Origin: Rotaria macrura | Lineage: Eukaryota; Rotifera; Eurotatoria; Philodinida; Philodinidae | Length of the DNA: 64,000 bases | Reading direction: 5' to 3' | NCBI GenBank assembly: GCA_900239685.1 | Contig: OENT01000400.1 | Coordinates: forward strand, 59,181 to 123,180 | Shown: one piece after another, positions 52,630 to 62,106 of the stretch | Numbering within the stretch: position 1 is the first letter of the stretch | Layout: each line of letters begins with the position of its first letter | Made by a program: the position numbers and the translations under genes | Notes under the pieces: generated by a model | The model's input: only the letters and a program-made list of their open reading frames with translations | Databases searched by the model: none | Told to the model about the DNA's origin: nothing

Positions 52630-53410
52630 CTCTCCCTACATTAAGATTATAGATATTAACGACATGCATTTATTTTATATTAAATGATATCGATTGTTAC
52701 CGGTATTATTAAATTTTTGTTATAGCTAGAAAGATAAACAGAGTCAACCATAATCAACAGTGAGATCAAAGATAGAGAGTATGATTTTTGAATCTCCATC
52801 TTGATAAATTTCATTATGTTTATATTTCCATTTGTTGAAAATGTAAGAGTATATAAAAGCATTTTAAAAAATGCAGTAAATACAAAGGACAATATTTATC
52901 TTGCAGTGAGGAGTGGTAATTTATATATTTTAAAATTATTAGATATACTAAATTTAATTAAAAAGAACTTGACAATAATTAAAATTTTTGATGTCATAAT
53001 ACCATGCTATTTTATTTTAAATATAATTTCTCTTTCAAATTTAAGAATAAATTTAAATTGAGAAAAGCTGAATAAATTGTTAGCTGAAGACATAGTGATT
53101 TGAATTTAAAACTATAACCTTAACCGTAATATGAAAAAATCGAATTTCTTCTCAGTATAAATAGTTTTTTTATTTTCTGATTTATAACGTATTTTTTAAT
53201 GCAATTAATTGCTGCTAGTTTATACTAATTAAAAGACACTTTCTCAATAAATATAAAACTTTTTAAATTTATTTTGTTTAATGTTGCCTGGAATAATTTC
53301 GTATTCCGCAAAATAAAATTTTTTATTTATATGAGAACTTATAAAACTTTGAGAAAAATTGTATTAAGTAACATCTTAGAATGATTATGAACATGTAGAA
53401 GTTGATCTCT

Positions 53411-53480
53411 TGATCATATGGCTCAATGGTCCGAACGGTGGGTAAGTGATATACTAGTATTCATGTTCGAATCTAAACTT
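53411..53480 (+). repeat. tRNA-like sequence (A- and B-box)
   Basis: TGGCTCAATGGT resembles the tRNA A-box and GTTCGAATC the B-box, about 35 nt apart, as in tRNA genes. The stems do not form a proper cloverleaf (the D- and T-stems mispair), so this is a tRNA-derived remnant such as a SINE head rather than a functional tRNA. A similar arrangement occurs on the minus strand near 62760-62830. Confidence 0.35.
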
Positions 53481-53908
53481 CATCCTTATATAATTCCATT
53501 TAGACTAGTCCGGACTCGTCCACTACTTGAGACTAGAGCCAGTCCTATGTATCGTCTCTGATGTACTTACTTTTTCAATTTTATATTATTTTCGGATGGG
53601 CGTCCCTGTCAACCGTCCTGGCTAGTCTTTGTCTCAAAAAGTCCTCGTCCACGACTAGTCTGCATATTAGATAGTAATTTTGTATATAAACAGATTCAAA
53701 ACCAGTCTCCGACGGGTCTCCTTTGATTAAAGGACTAGTCTTATTGTTTTATGACGATTGTCAATCAAAGTATCAGGACGCGTACCTATGACGGTCAGAA
53801 ATTTGGACTAGTAAGGGATTAGTCGATTTTGAGACAAAGACTAGACAAGACGGGCCGACATGTCTAGAAAAAAGACCAGTAATTTAGCCCGTCTTTTACT
53901 CACTTGGG

Positions 53909-54591
53909 CACATAGTGTATAGATCGAACATGCCAATCTATGAAATAAAGAACAAAGAATATCATAAAAATTCCAATATATTAGAGCAAGACTATAAAAG
54001 GAAATATTACTATATAGTCTTCTCAGTTTTTTGTTGTCCATACAGCACAGTAGTTATCGAAATCCACTCACAGTAGATCTTTTCTTACTGCGCAGGCAGA
54101 CAAGACCATTAAAAAAACGCGTTGAAATACCGTTAAAACGGCGTATCAGCGTTAAAACGCCGTTGTTACGATATTCCGACTCATTTTTATGCGTTATACT
54201 TACCAAACGCATAAAACTGCGTGAGATTTTTGTAAATTTATGCGTTATTATCCGTATTTCGTACAACATTCAGGAGTTTCACAGTGTTCGAATGTTCGAA
54301 CGTGTAATAACGCGAACATATCTGTAAAAAAACGCATTTTAACGCGTATTTTTCTAGAAGTAATTAAACACGTATTATCTTTCGCGTGTTTTGACTTTTA
54401 TTCGTGTTAACGCACTTTGATCGTGTTCAATTATTACTCATTATTTTTCATTAAAAGCAATAATCTAAAGCTGATATATGAGTGCAGTCCTTCAGATTAG
54501 TTTGAATTCGAATGTATTTTTCAGTACAATAATTTTGATTGTTATGGACATAGTTTTTGTTCGTTTTGTGCTTTCTGAAAATTATATACTA
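53909..54591. repeat. aacgcgtt-motif block between two elements
   Basis: 54100-54430 is rich in aacgc/gcgtt motifs in both orientations (aaaacgcgtt, gttaaaacgccgtt, ttatgcgtta, aaacgcattttaacgcg). The same motif type dominates both ends of the next element (54592-55838), so this may be a second, truncated copy. The flanks are AT-rich. Confidence 0.4.
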
Positions 54592-55838
54592 CCCAGTCAA
54601 ACAAACATCAGAAAATAGCACGCTCCCACCTGGATTGAATTTCGTTGAAACGACGTTTCCAAGATTTCTTCAATGCATTCCAATATTTAAGAATTAAAAC
54701 ACGTGAATGTTTTTCTTATTTATGCGTTTCTATCCCTTAACAACTCTAATTTCACGAGATTTAACGCGTCGGCCTACGAACAAGTTTTATTACGTGCAAC
54801 GTTTACTATGATTTGATCGACGAAAAGCTTCTTGTACTCAACAAGAAATAAAATAAACGTACAGAGCTGTGCAGAATTTCATGATTTGTCTTTTTAGTCC
54901 ATTGAGAATGAAATCTGTGAAGCGGCCGATGTTTTGAGTCTTATTCTACGAACCCATTAGTAGAAATTGAAATTCACCAATAGCATATTTTGAATTCCGT
55001 AAAATTCTCATTTCTACTGTAACATGAATATGTTCATTTATGGTAAAACAGACACATTTTGAAAACAAAGAGTATTGCAGATATTTAAAAACTCAAGATA
55101 TAATATTCACAGATTTTTTCATATGCATCTAGAAAAACTGCATGTTTTCTTTTAGATACTTATATACATTGTTTTAAAAATTTTTCACAATTTTATTGAT
55201 TGTTTTTTTTTAAAATATGTCTAGAAGGATACAGTTTTCGAAGTGTGTGTTAAAATAATGAAAAAACAATTGTGAAAAAATTTTTATTAATCATCTAAAG
55301 AAATATACGCATTTGGTTTAGATGAATATTAGTTTTTTTGTATATCTCAGGATAGCTGAAACGCAGCTAATGCAGGCTTAAGTATCAACTTTATGCGATA
55401 TCGCAAGAAATGATCAAAGTTCATTTCATTGTATGCACCTAATTCTATTCCATTCGTATAGTATTTTCAATTAGACTTCAAACCGCGTAAGACTAGTCGG
55501 ATGGATAACACACTCGACTATCATTCGGTGCATCTTGGGATCGAATCTTGGGTAACGCAGTAAGTTCGAAAATTTTGCTACATGATATTAATTGAAATAG
55601 AAGTAAGGTGTTCTCAGCAGATAGCAAACAATGAACGGTACAGTGGAATTCTTGATGACCGACCAAGTACGAAAAACAAAAGAAAAATACGCGTAAAAAG
55701 GCGTTCATTTTTTAACTAAACAAAAGGAGTAGAAAATGCATATTTTTACGCGTAGGAATGTGCGCTTCCTACGTTATTTTCTTCGTTAAAACGTCGACGA
55801 GTTTTTGCACGGTTTTTTTCATAATTTATCTGACTGGG
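54592..55838. mobile_element. 1.25-kb non-autonomous element, CCCAGTCA ends
   Basis: CCCAGTCA at 54592-54599 is exactly inverted as TGACTGGG at 55831-55838, with weaker similarity continuing inward (AAACAAACAT against GATAAATTAT). Both subterminal zones are enriched in acgcgt/aacg motifs (taaaacacgtg, atttaacgcgtcgg; atacgcgtaaaaaggcg, tttttacgcgtagg, aaaacgtcgacg). No transposase. An 8-bp end match alone is modest evidence; the shared motif enrichment makes it more convincing. A tRNA-like stretch lies inside at about 55488-55553. No clear target duplication. Confidence 0.5.
55488..55553 (+). repeat. tRNA-like sequence
   Basis: actagtcggatggataacac resembles a D-arm/A-box and gggatcgaatctt a degenerate B-box about 35 nt further on. 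The T-stem does not pair, so this is not a functional tRNA. Possibly a SINE or a decayed tRNA copy. Confidence 0.3.
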
Positions 55839-55996
55839 TTGTGAGTACACATCATCCACAAGTATCAATATAATCAAAACCGATATTATTGGCGGAATTT
55901 TCGAATGATGTTCGTGAAGTTGGTGAACGTGCTATCTCAGCTCTATTATCGAATTTCACTAATCTTCTTTTATCTTCTCAGTTAGCGCGATATTTA

Positions 55997-56035
55997 ATGG
56001 GGTGTGGGTATGGGTAGGGTGTGGGTGTGAGTGAG
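55997..56035 (+). repeat. TGTGGG-type telomere-like tract
   Basis: ggggtgtgggtatgggtagg followed by gtgtgggtgtgagtgag: degenerate copies of TGTGGG with TATGGG/TAGGG variants on the plus strand. Matches the telomere unit I recall for bdelloid rotifers. Short and imperfect, so interstitial rather than a chromosome end. Confidence 0.5.
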
Positions 56036-57043
56036 CTTTTGCTTGTGATTGTTACAATAAGACTATCGACCATAGTTACACCCACTCCCTCGGCCAGATT
56101 CTTGTAAATATTTATATTACCTTCCTCCACTCATATTTACGAGAAACAATATCAGGTCAAAAGTTGTGCTGATAAAATTCAAATGCTGGATTACTATGCT
56201 ACACAAGAAGTAGTACTAGCGGACTTAGATATTACAGAAGCCGAATCGATACAAAGATGGTTCTGGATATCAGGGTGTACTTTTGAAGGGTGATTGTGCT
56301 CCGTATGCAGATATGCGCTAGGGCCTCCTGATCTCTATATATTTCACAACCACACAAGAACAAGGATATAGTTCCCTACTCATTTTGGACTACTGATATT
56401 ATCTAGTCTGTAGTCATGCTAATACACTAGCACCATTACTCTGCCAATGAGTGCTAGAGTGAAAACTCATTTTACCTTATAAAATCTAAAGTTTTCTGCA
56501 GAGGGAATCAGCGCTTTCATAAAAGTTCCTAAGCTAACAACGAAACTAAAGTTGAAAATTTTGAGAAACGCGATACACTTTTAAATTCTCTGTCATCGAT
56601 AACCTTTGCTCAAACTTAATCAAAAATAGCTGACCCGTACTAGCGCACGTTACCCTACACATCACAACCTACCCCCACAAGAACACCCAAACTGTTTTAT
56701 TTCACACGAAGCTACCTCCACTTGGGAAAAAGAGATCACCAAATTTCGTCACACTACCATGAATCGGATCACATTGGGCTTTCGATACAGTCCAACCGAA
56801 AAGCTTCAAAACACATGCAGTCATCCGCAAGATACCTGGAAAAGCGGATTCAAATCACCTGAACCAACCTTTCCGAAAATCATTTCCTGCTGAGATGGGA
56901 ACAGCAACAAACATGATTCGTAGAAAAATCCGGAAAAAACACGTGATTGGCCGAAAACGCGATCCGAAAAAATGGGATTGGTCGAAACCGCTATCGGGAA
57001 AAACCTCCTAAGCTGAAATTTAGTTTCACGAAATCCTATTGGT

Positions 57044-57200
57044 TGAGGGTGTGGGTGTCGGTTTGTCCAACATAAGAAAACTGACACCCACACCCACACC
57101 ACCATCCACAGCCACACCAACACAGACACGCACACCCACACCCACGCGCACACCGACACGCATAGTCGATGGGACACCTGTGGGAACAACCACACCCACT
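57044..57200 (-). repeat. CCCACA/TGTGGG interstitial telomere-like array
   Basis: Over about 150 bp: ggttgagggtgtgggtgtcgg on the plus strand, then cacccacacccacaccacc and acacccacacccacgcgcac, i.e. TGTGGG copies on the minus strand, with point changes. So the tract changes strand near 57070. Followed by tgtgggaac at 57179. This is a degenerate interstitial array of telomere-like units. Confidence 0.6.
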
Positions 57201-57304
57201 CCTTTCCTGTATCATAGTTTATCGGATTAAATAGTGAAATCAATGTGGTTTTTTGTATTTTAATGTTTAAAATTGACTGAATAACAGTTCTTATCTGTTG
57301 CTGG

Positions 57305-57532
57305 TTATTCAGGAGGCTTCCAATTGTTATCGGTGATAAATTTCTTCTCTTGGTTTGATAGAGCCCGTCCTTGTCCATTCCATTTTCCAGTGTTGTACAA
57401 AATATATTTATCGGTGAAGTGAATATGGTCGGCTTCCCTATGGGAATCACCCTTATCGACATGGCTGATTGACGCTGGTGCTTGGCCCTTTTGGACTAGT
57501 CGCTGCATAGAAGCAGCAGAATTCGGTTCCAT
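57305..57532 (-). CDS. 75-aa intronless GC-rich ORF, bacterial-like candidate
   Basis: ATG at 57532 to stop at 57305. Hydrophilic, no signal peptide or membrane segment, about 45% G+C by eye against about a third around. The C-terminal half (HIHFTDKYILYNTGKWNGQG and a final FITDNNWKPPE) has the H-x-H, G-x-W and terminal NGW-like spacing that I associate with short C-terminal modules of bacterial polymorphic-toxin/Rhs-type proteins. That resemblance is from memory and uncertain. No toxic activity can be inferred from this. It directly abuts a telomere-like tract. Alternatives: a lineage-specific small gene. Confidence 0.45.
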   Translation of the reverse strand: MEPNSAASMQRLVQKGQAPASISHVDKGDSHREADHIHFTDKYILYNTGKWNGQGRALSNQEKKFITDNNWKPPE

Positions 57533-57554
57533 CGTTTTTTAACGCAAGGATATC

Positions 57555-57910
57555 TTGATGAAGTCGGTGAAAGACTTTCTGTTGAAAAAACAAATAAAAA
57601 ACATCAACAACGGTTTCTATAAATTTAGTTGTGGCTGTGGATGGGAATTACAGATGAGAAGTGCATGTCTGTGCAGAATGAGGTTTCATTTGTGGTGTGG
57701 GCTCAACTGTGCCAGAACAACGATCATATTGGTCGACCACACGCAAGCGTCTTAGCACGTTTCATACTACCTATCCTCAATCTCGAAGTGCCAATTGATA
57801 GGGAAAGTTCTGTTTTAAGCGGACCTCTCTTAAGCACATATGAAACGCTAATGAAGCGAATCGCGATCCAAGTTTCTGCAATCAGTGCCTATCTCACCGA
57901 TGCGCAGTAG
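57555..57910 (+). CDS. GC-rich ORF pair, hypothetical, possibly spliced
   Basis: Two overlapping plus frames: one from ATG 57558 (MKSVKDFLLKKQIKN) and one whose convincing part, after an attacag acceptor-like site near 57650, runs DEKCMSVQNEVSFVVWAQLC to SAYLTDAQ stop at 57910. The second part is about 48% G+C and reads as a compact helical protein of some 87 residues. No phase-consistent join to the upstream frame was found. It lies head to head with the 75-aa ORF, with about 25 bp between the starts. No family recognised. Confidence 0.4.
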
Positions 57911-58542
57911 TCACAGTTTGCAGATTTCTGATTCCTATAGTAAATTAAGTTTACTATTTCAGCATTTTCCTATCACTTCATATTCAAGATGAAAATGCAT
58001 CTTTATATTCCCTCATGTATACGATCATTAGCATTTTTGTACGTGAATTCTAGACAAAAAACATAACTGCTTCCGAACAAATACAGGCAAAGAAAACGAA
58101 ATACAGACCTACTGCAATTAATATATGTTTTTTATGCGTAGTCAGCCTCCAAGCGCCTTTCGTATTTATACCTGCTCATGATTTTTTCCAACAACTGACT
58201 ACCTCAATCAACCATGACTGATTATTCACTACACAAAAACAAACCTTATTTGTCTCTATACCTGTAATTTTCTCCTTAGTACGCGTTTCTCGTACTTTAT
58301 CCTTTTTCTTGCGGGATTCTACCCAACTGCAAAATTAAGCCACGTGGGACCCTACAATTTGCTTTCACTGCATTACGTTCTGCAAGAAAAAGGACTGCAA
58401 CAAAAAACCAGTTCAGTATTTAATCGAGATTCAAATCATATGTGAGTGTAAAAAGCCGTGGTTCTTATTAGAAAAACCAGGAACAGACCACACGCACACG
58501 CACACGCACACCCACACCCTAGCCAGGGTCTTCGAAACAAAC
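57911..58542. other. intergenic with short CACACG/CCCACA tract
   Basis: AT-rich except for cacacgcacacgcacacgca and cacccacacccta at 58490-58521, another degenerate TGTGGG-type tract on the minus strand, immediately 3' of the acidic tail-anchored protein gene. Confidence 0.45.
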
Positions 58543-59191
58543 TCACAAGCTTCCATGTATTTTGAATGTCTGATGATGATAAAATACTGTCAAAGTAAAC
58601 ACGAGCACGAGTGTTAGTACACATAACAATGTGATCAAACCATGAATCAGGTAACATCTCATTGTAGAAAGTAGCGGCAAAGGAAAAGATTCAACAGGAA
58701 AAGAAGGTCCGACCTTTTCATTGAATTTCGGTAACACTTTTGATCTACGATCATGATCAGGTTCAACCAGTATCCAATCATCATTATTATCCTGCTGAAC
58801 ATCCGATGATGAAATAGTCGAACGGTTTGGAGATGTGAGATCATCATCACTACAGTATTGTGATATTCATCTGATTTGAATCAAAAAGAGTATATCTTTA
58901 CCTATACTCTTCACTTTCATAGCTTTTACTTTCACTGTTCATCGGTGTGTCCATCTCACCAATGGCACGAGGAAGATACATAGTATCATCGGCACTACAG
59001 AATAATTTTAATTTAGTATTTGTATATTCATAAAATTCGATTTATCACCTATATTCTTCACTCTCATATTTCGAATTTATGTTCTTCAATTGATTTTCGA
59101 TCTGATCGATCTATGAATCAGGAAGGGGCACCGTGGCTTTTCCTTCTTCTTCGTTGTCGCTTTCATCGGCGAAAAAATTCGCTTTATCCAT
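58543..59191 (-). CDS. acidic tail-anchored membrane protein, with in-frame TAG
   Basis: complement(join(58543..58849, 58902..58994, 59049..59191)), 543 nt, in phase throughout with introns of 52 and 54 bp. The start ATG at 59191 opens MDKANFFADESDNEEEG. Codon 27 is TAG (59111-59113), after which the same frame continues as protein (IDQIENQLKNINSKYESEEY). Exons 1 and 2 both end in the module SKxYESEEY|S followed by acidic DD, so one may be a copy of the other. The C-terminal exon has an acidic linker, a basic patch (DHDRRSKVLPK), and a hydrophobic helix about LIHGLITLLCVLTLVLVFTL close to the C-terminus, i.e. a tail-anchor or type II topology. No family known. Either a 21-nt intron, stop readthrough, or a nonsense mutation explains the TAG. 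Confidence 0.6.
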
Positions 59192-59398
59192 CTTAAATTT
59201 TACGCGTTCTGAACACTCAAAAGTTTTCCTTCTGTGCCATGAGACTCACTCTCGTGCAAAATATTTATCTTTTTCTTTTCACATGCTACACAGAAGATAT
59301 GTCACGATGATAGCACAAATCCACCAAACATAGATGATAAAATACAGATCATGCATACAGCTGATTGAGAGCAATAGAAAGCAAGAGAGAGTGTGTTT

Positions 59399-60124
59399 TT
59401 AATTTATTTCTGCCTTCGTACAGAACGCAAGAATTGTCCGTATCAAGGAGGTTAAACTGCTCAACATAAAATTTATACGTAGTCGGAGAATAATTAACAG
59501 AAAAGTAATGAGAATTATTGGAAAAATAAAGAAAAATACCATTCCTAGATTGCTTAAAGTATTATGAGTATTGTAGTTTTGAGCTGATCTATGTGCATGA
59601 TATTGAAGTATAGTCGGACTTGGAGAGTTTGTTTGTTGCCAAGCTCCATGATTCCAATTGGTAGCGATAATGTCAGTCACACTTGTTCTTCTGCTCGATT
59701 GATTTGTATTTGAATGAGTTTTACTTGCTCTTACACTTGATTTGATCGGTTTTGTAAGATCGTAGAAAAGTCTGGACAGGACTGTTTTTCGTTTTTTTGA
59801 GCATTTCTTAAAATGTTTGTCAAAGTCACTTCGTGGAATATCTGTTTTATGACATCGGAGACATCGAACAAGAAGAGAATCTAACTGATGACACAGATAT
59901 TTGATTTTCGTCTTAGTCGATATAAATCCATGCGAACAGTTTTGGCGACATATCGGACAAGATGGATTGCTTTTCACCCAGGTATCGATGCACAATCGAC
60001 AAAACGTGTGTCCGCATTTAATACATACAGGTGATAGAAACGGTTGTGTACAAATAATGCAGATAAGCTCGCTGTCGATTGAATCTTCATTGACATATTC
60101 ATATTGAACTGTTGGCGAAAACAT
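59399..60124 (-). CDS. RING-finger membrane protein, probable E3 ubiquitin ligase
   Basis: 241 aa, single coding exon, ATG at 60124. C3HC4 RING at residues 22-59: C22-x2-C25, C37-G-H39, C42-x2-C45, C56-P-x-C59, with the E2-contact Ile at 23 and Trp49 in the usual place. A second Cys/His cluster follows (CLRC at 88-91, then DFDKHFKKC at 101-109), like the zinc finger behind the RING in TRAF/LNX-type proteins. A basic Ser/Thr-rich linker leads to one or two hydrophobic segments near the C-terminus (VFFFIFPIILITFLLIIL, about 195-212), so it is anchored in a membrane with the RING in the cytosol. The bases before the ATG (actttag) look like an acceptor, so a non-coding 5' exon is likely. Substrate unknown. 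Confidence 0.85.
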   Translation of the reverse strand: MFSPTVQYEYVNEDSIDSELICIICTQPFLSPVCIKCGHTFCRLCIDTWVKSNPSCPICRQNCSHGFISTKTKIKYLCHQLDSLLVRCLRCHKTDIPRSDFDKHFKKCSKKRKTVLSRLFYDLTKPIKSSVRASKTHSNTNQSSRRTSVTDIIATNWNHGAWQQTNSPSPTILQYHAHRSAQNYNTHNTLSNLGMVFFFIFPIILITFLLIILRLRINFMLSSLTSLIRTILAFCTKAEIN

Positions 60125-62106
60125 TTCTAAAGTAATTGAATGTATAATAACTTAAACAGCATAAAATATTATACATGTAGATGGTTGTTTTTCTTTCAAC
60201 ATTATCAACGAAGATCACATAGAGTAACTTGTTTTTTTTTCTTTCTTTCATAAAGTAAATGGCATAAATGCAACATGCAGACGAATGATGTCTACCAAAC
60301 ACGTGACTCAATTTTTTAATACTGAAAACTGTCAGAAAAAGCAGAGCAGTCAACTCCGTAAAGGGACAAGTGAGTGGCGACTCATACATTGCTTTTATGT
60401 TTGACACAAACAATTCACCATGTGACTTTTGACTTTTCATGAGTTTCGTTTCTTGATGAAATGTGGAACTCAAAGTTTCAAAAATCTATTGTTCCTTTGA
60501 AAAGCGGTGTTGGTGTGTATATTACAAAATTCTTTATTAGGGTATGATTGTAAACTTTCTTTTTACAAGTACTTGAACATATGTACAAACTCTCGGTGTC
60601 TACGCGGCTAACTGTGAAGATTCCACAGGACTTGCATGTCTAGAAACCTGTGAGATTGATGTAAATATATCAAATTCTTCCTAAAAAAATCTGCCACTTA
60701 CCTGAAGAATAAAAAAATAGTTGTTGCTTTCTTATAGAAAAGTAAAAACAATATAAAGATGAAAACATCATGCTTTGCATACATTTCAACTTTCACCGAA
60801 AAGCACACTTCAAAAAGCAGTCTGACAGATGCACAAAATTTCTTGATCGATTCGGAAGTTCTTATGACAAATAGAGAAATTCATCTGATTCATACTACAT
60901 AAAAGCATTAAGCGATGACTCATGCGAACTTAGTAACGTGGAAAATTTCAGTAAAAGCTATTTTCACAAACGTAAAACTATATTTGGAAATGATGAATTG
61001 AGTCAAGCTAAATAGAATAGCAATAAACCAAAATCTACAAATCAGCTGATCGAAAACTTTACAATCTAAAATTTTTCACAATGTAATTAACTATGCTTGT
61101 TCAAGATGCATAAAAATAAAAGACACGATTTGCTCTAAAAAAACAGGATTGAGTAAAGAAGAACTAACATGATTCTCTAAAGACAGTCGCATACCTTCGA
61201 TTCCTCAACAACGACAGTCTTTTCGAAGACGACAAGAGCATAAATCTACAAAACAAAAGTGCTATAATGAGCTATTTTGGTACAACTTTCTTGATCATCT
61301 GAAGGAGTAGTAGGCCATTAAAACTATAAATTTGGAATTGCATTTTTTCGTACTTAATATTAAATTTAGTGAATTACTGAGTCCAGTCTGCTCATCGTGA
61401 TGAAGTGATCTGCTTTGGAAAATAACGGTAATTTATAAAGTTGACGATAATAAATCCTTTGATTCAGATATTCGAATTAGCTGTATCTTGAGAGTGTAGG
61501 TATTACGATAGGATCCAAAACTACATCCTTAACCTGGAGATTCAGGTAGAAAAAGGCCGATTTCCAAAGAATGCTAGTACCCAGTCGAGATGAAAAGATG
61601 TCCATTCGATAGAGCTTATCGAAAATTATTTGGGAACCAGCAAGAGAACGTTAGGAAGATCTTCTAGGCCAATCATGCCAGTGTATACCAATAATCGGCA
61701 ACGTTTTCGCAGTTTCTTTCGTGTTATTTTGGGTTCTATGGGGATACACAAATTTTTTTTCAGTTTTGACACTTGCATCGAACAGAGCTTGTCAAGTTCT
61801 ATTTGAAAAGGCTTGCGACTGAGTCGGAAAGGTGTTTGAGGCGAATCTTACCCGAAAATACTCGAATTCGGGACTAAGATATCATACGTTGATCACCAGT
61901 GTAACTTTTTTTTGTGTCGTAACACGTCTCTGAGCATTTGTGAACGATGGCTCTTCACGCATCTAGAATGCAACATTTTCAAGCGTGGAAACGCACTCAA
62001 AAGCAGTTGCGTCTAAGCTCGTCTGCATACAAGATGCGTTACCCTACGCGTTCACTTTTTTCACCCCAAACAATTAAAAATTATCATCACTCTGTGTTGG
62101 AATTAA
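60125..62106. other. intergenic
   Basis: The 124-aa minus frame at 60099-60473 lies upstream of the RING gene and is not convincing. About 61480-61760 is somewhat GC-richer, with short inverted ctgg/ccag pairs, but has no recognisable ends. The rest is AT-rich and featureless. Confidence 0.35.

Larger units (their letters stand above)
51572..53908. mobile_element. 2.3-kb non-autonomous element, CCCAAGT ends, CTAGTC motif arrays
   Basis: The left end CCCAAGTAAGCAAAAGA (51572-51588) is inverted at 53892-53908 with two mismatches in 17 bp. Next to both ends the DNA is packed with the motif ctagtc / gactag (for example gtctagtccg, ggactagtc, gactagacc), scattered over about 51600-52100 and 53490-53880 in both orientations. 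The central part is AT-rich and contains the foldback structure at 52352-52629 and a tRNA-like stretch at 53411-53480. No transposase frame is visible. No target duplication beyond a possible CA dinucleotide on each side. Terminal inverted repeats with subterminal motif arrays resemble CACTA/EnSpm-type elements; superfamily not settled. Confidence 0.65.
55839..57304. other. GC-richer region with telomere-like tracts and coding-like scraps
   Basis: Higher G+C than the rest of the window. Two plus-strand scraps read like protein: about 55885-56019 (LAEFSNDVREVGERAISALL) running into the TGTGGG tract, and about 56150-56293 after an atatcag acceptor-like site (DKIQMLDYYATQEVVLADLD). Neither can be extended. 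56940-57045 contains three close copies of an ATTGGTCGAAA-like/CCAAT-type motif. The 213-aa minus frame at 56821-57462 is an artefact of the low-complexity tract. Confidence 0.35.

Noticed and set aside
52321-52687. Four overlapping ORFs of 75-109 aa on both strands
   Set aside because: All are translations of the 15/45-bp tandem repeat, whose period is a multiple of three, so every frame stays open.
53411-53480. Functional tRNA gene
   Set aside because: A- and B-box words are present but the D- and T-stems do not pair, so at most a tRNA-derived repeat.
56821-57462. 213-aa minus-strand ORF, one of the longest single frames in the right third
   Set aside because: It runs through the CCCACA/TGTGGG tract, giving long Trp/Val/Cys-rich repeats, and overlaps the more protein-like 75-aa ORF in another frame.
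59901-60107. Plus-strand 68-aa ORF opposite the RING domain
   Set aside because: It is the antisense shadow of the Cys-rich RING codons.
60099-60473. 124-aa minus ORF upstream of the RING gene
   Set aside because: Composition is not consistently protein-like, it overlaps the RING start in another frame, and no splice signals support it.
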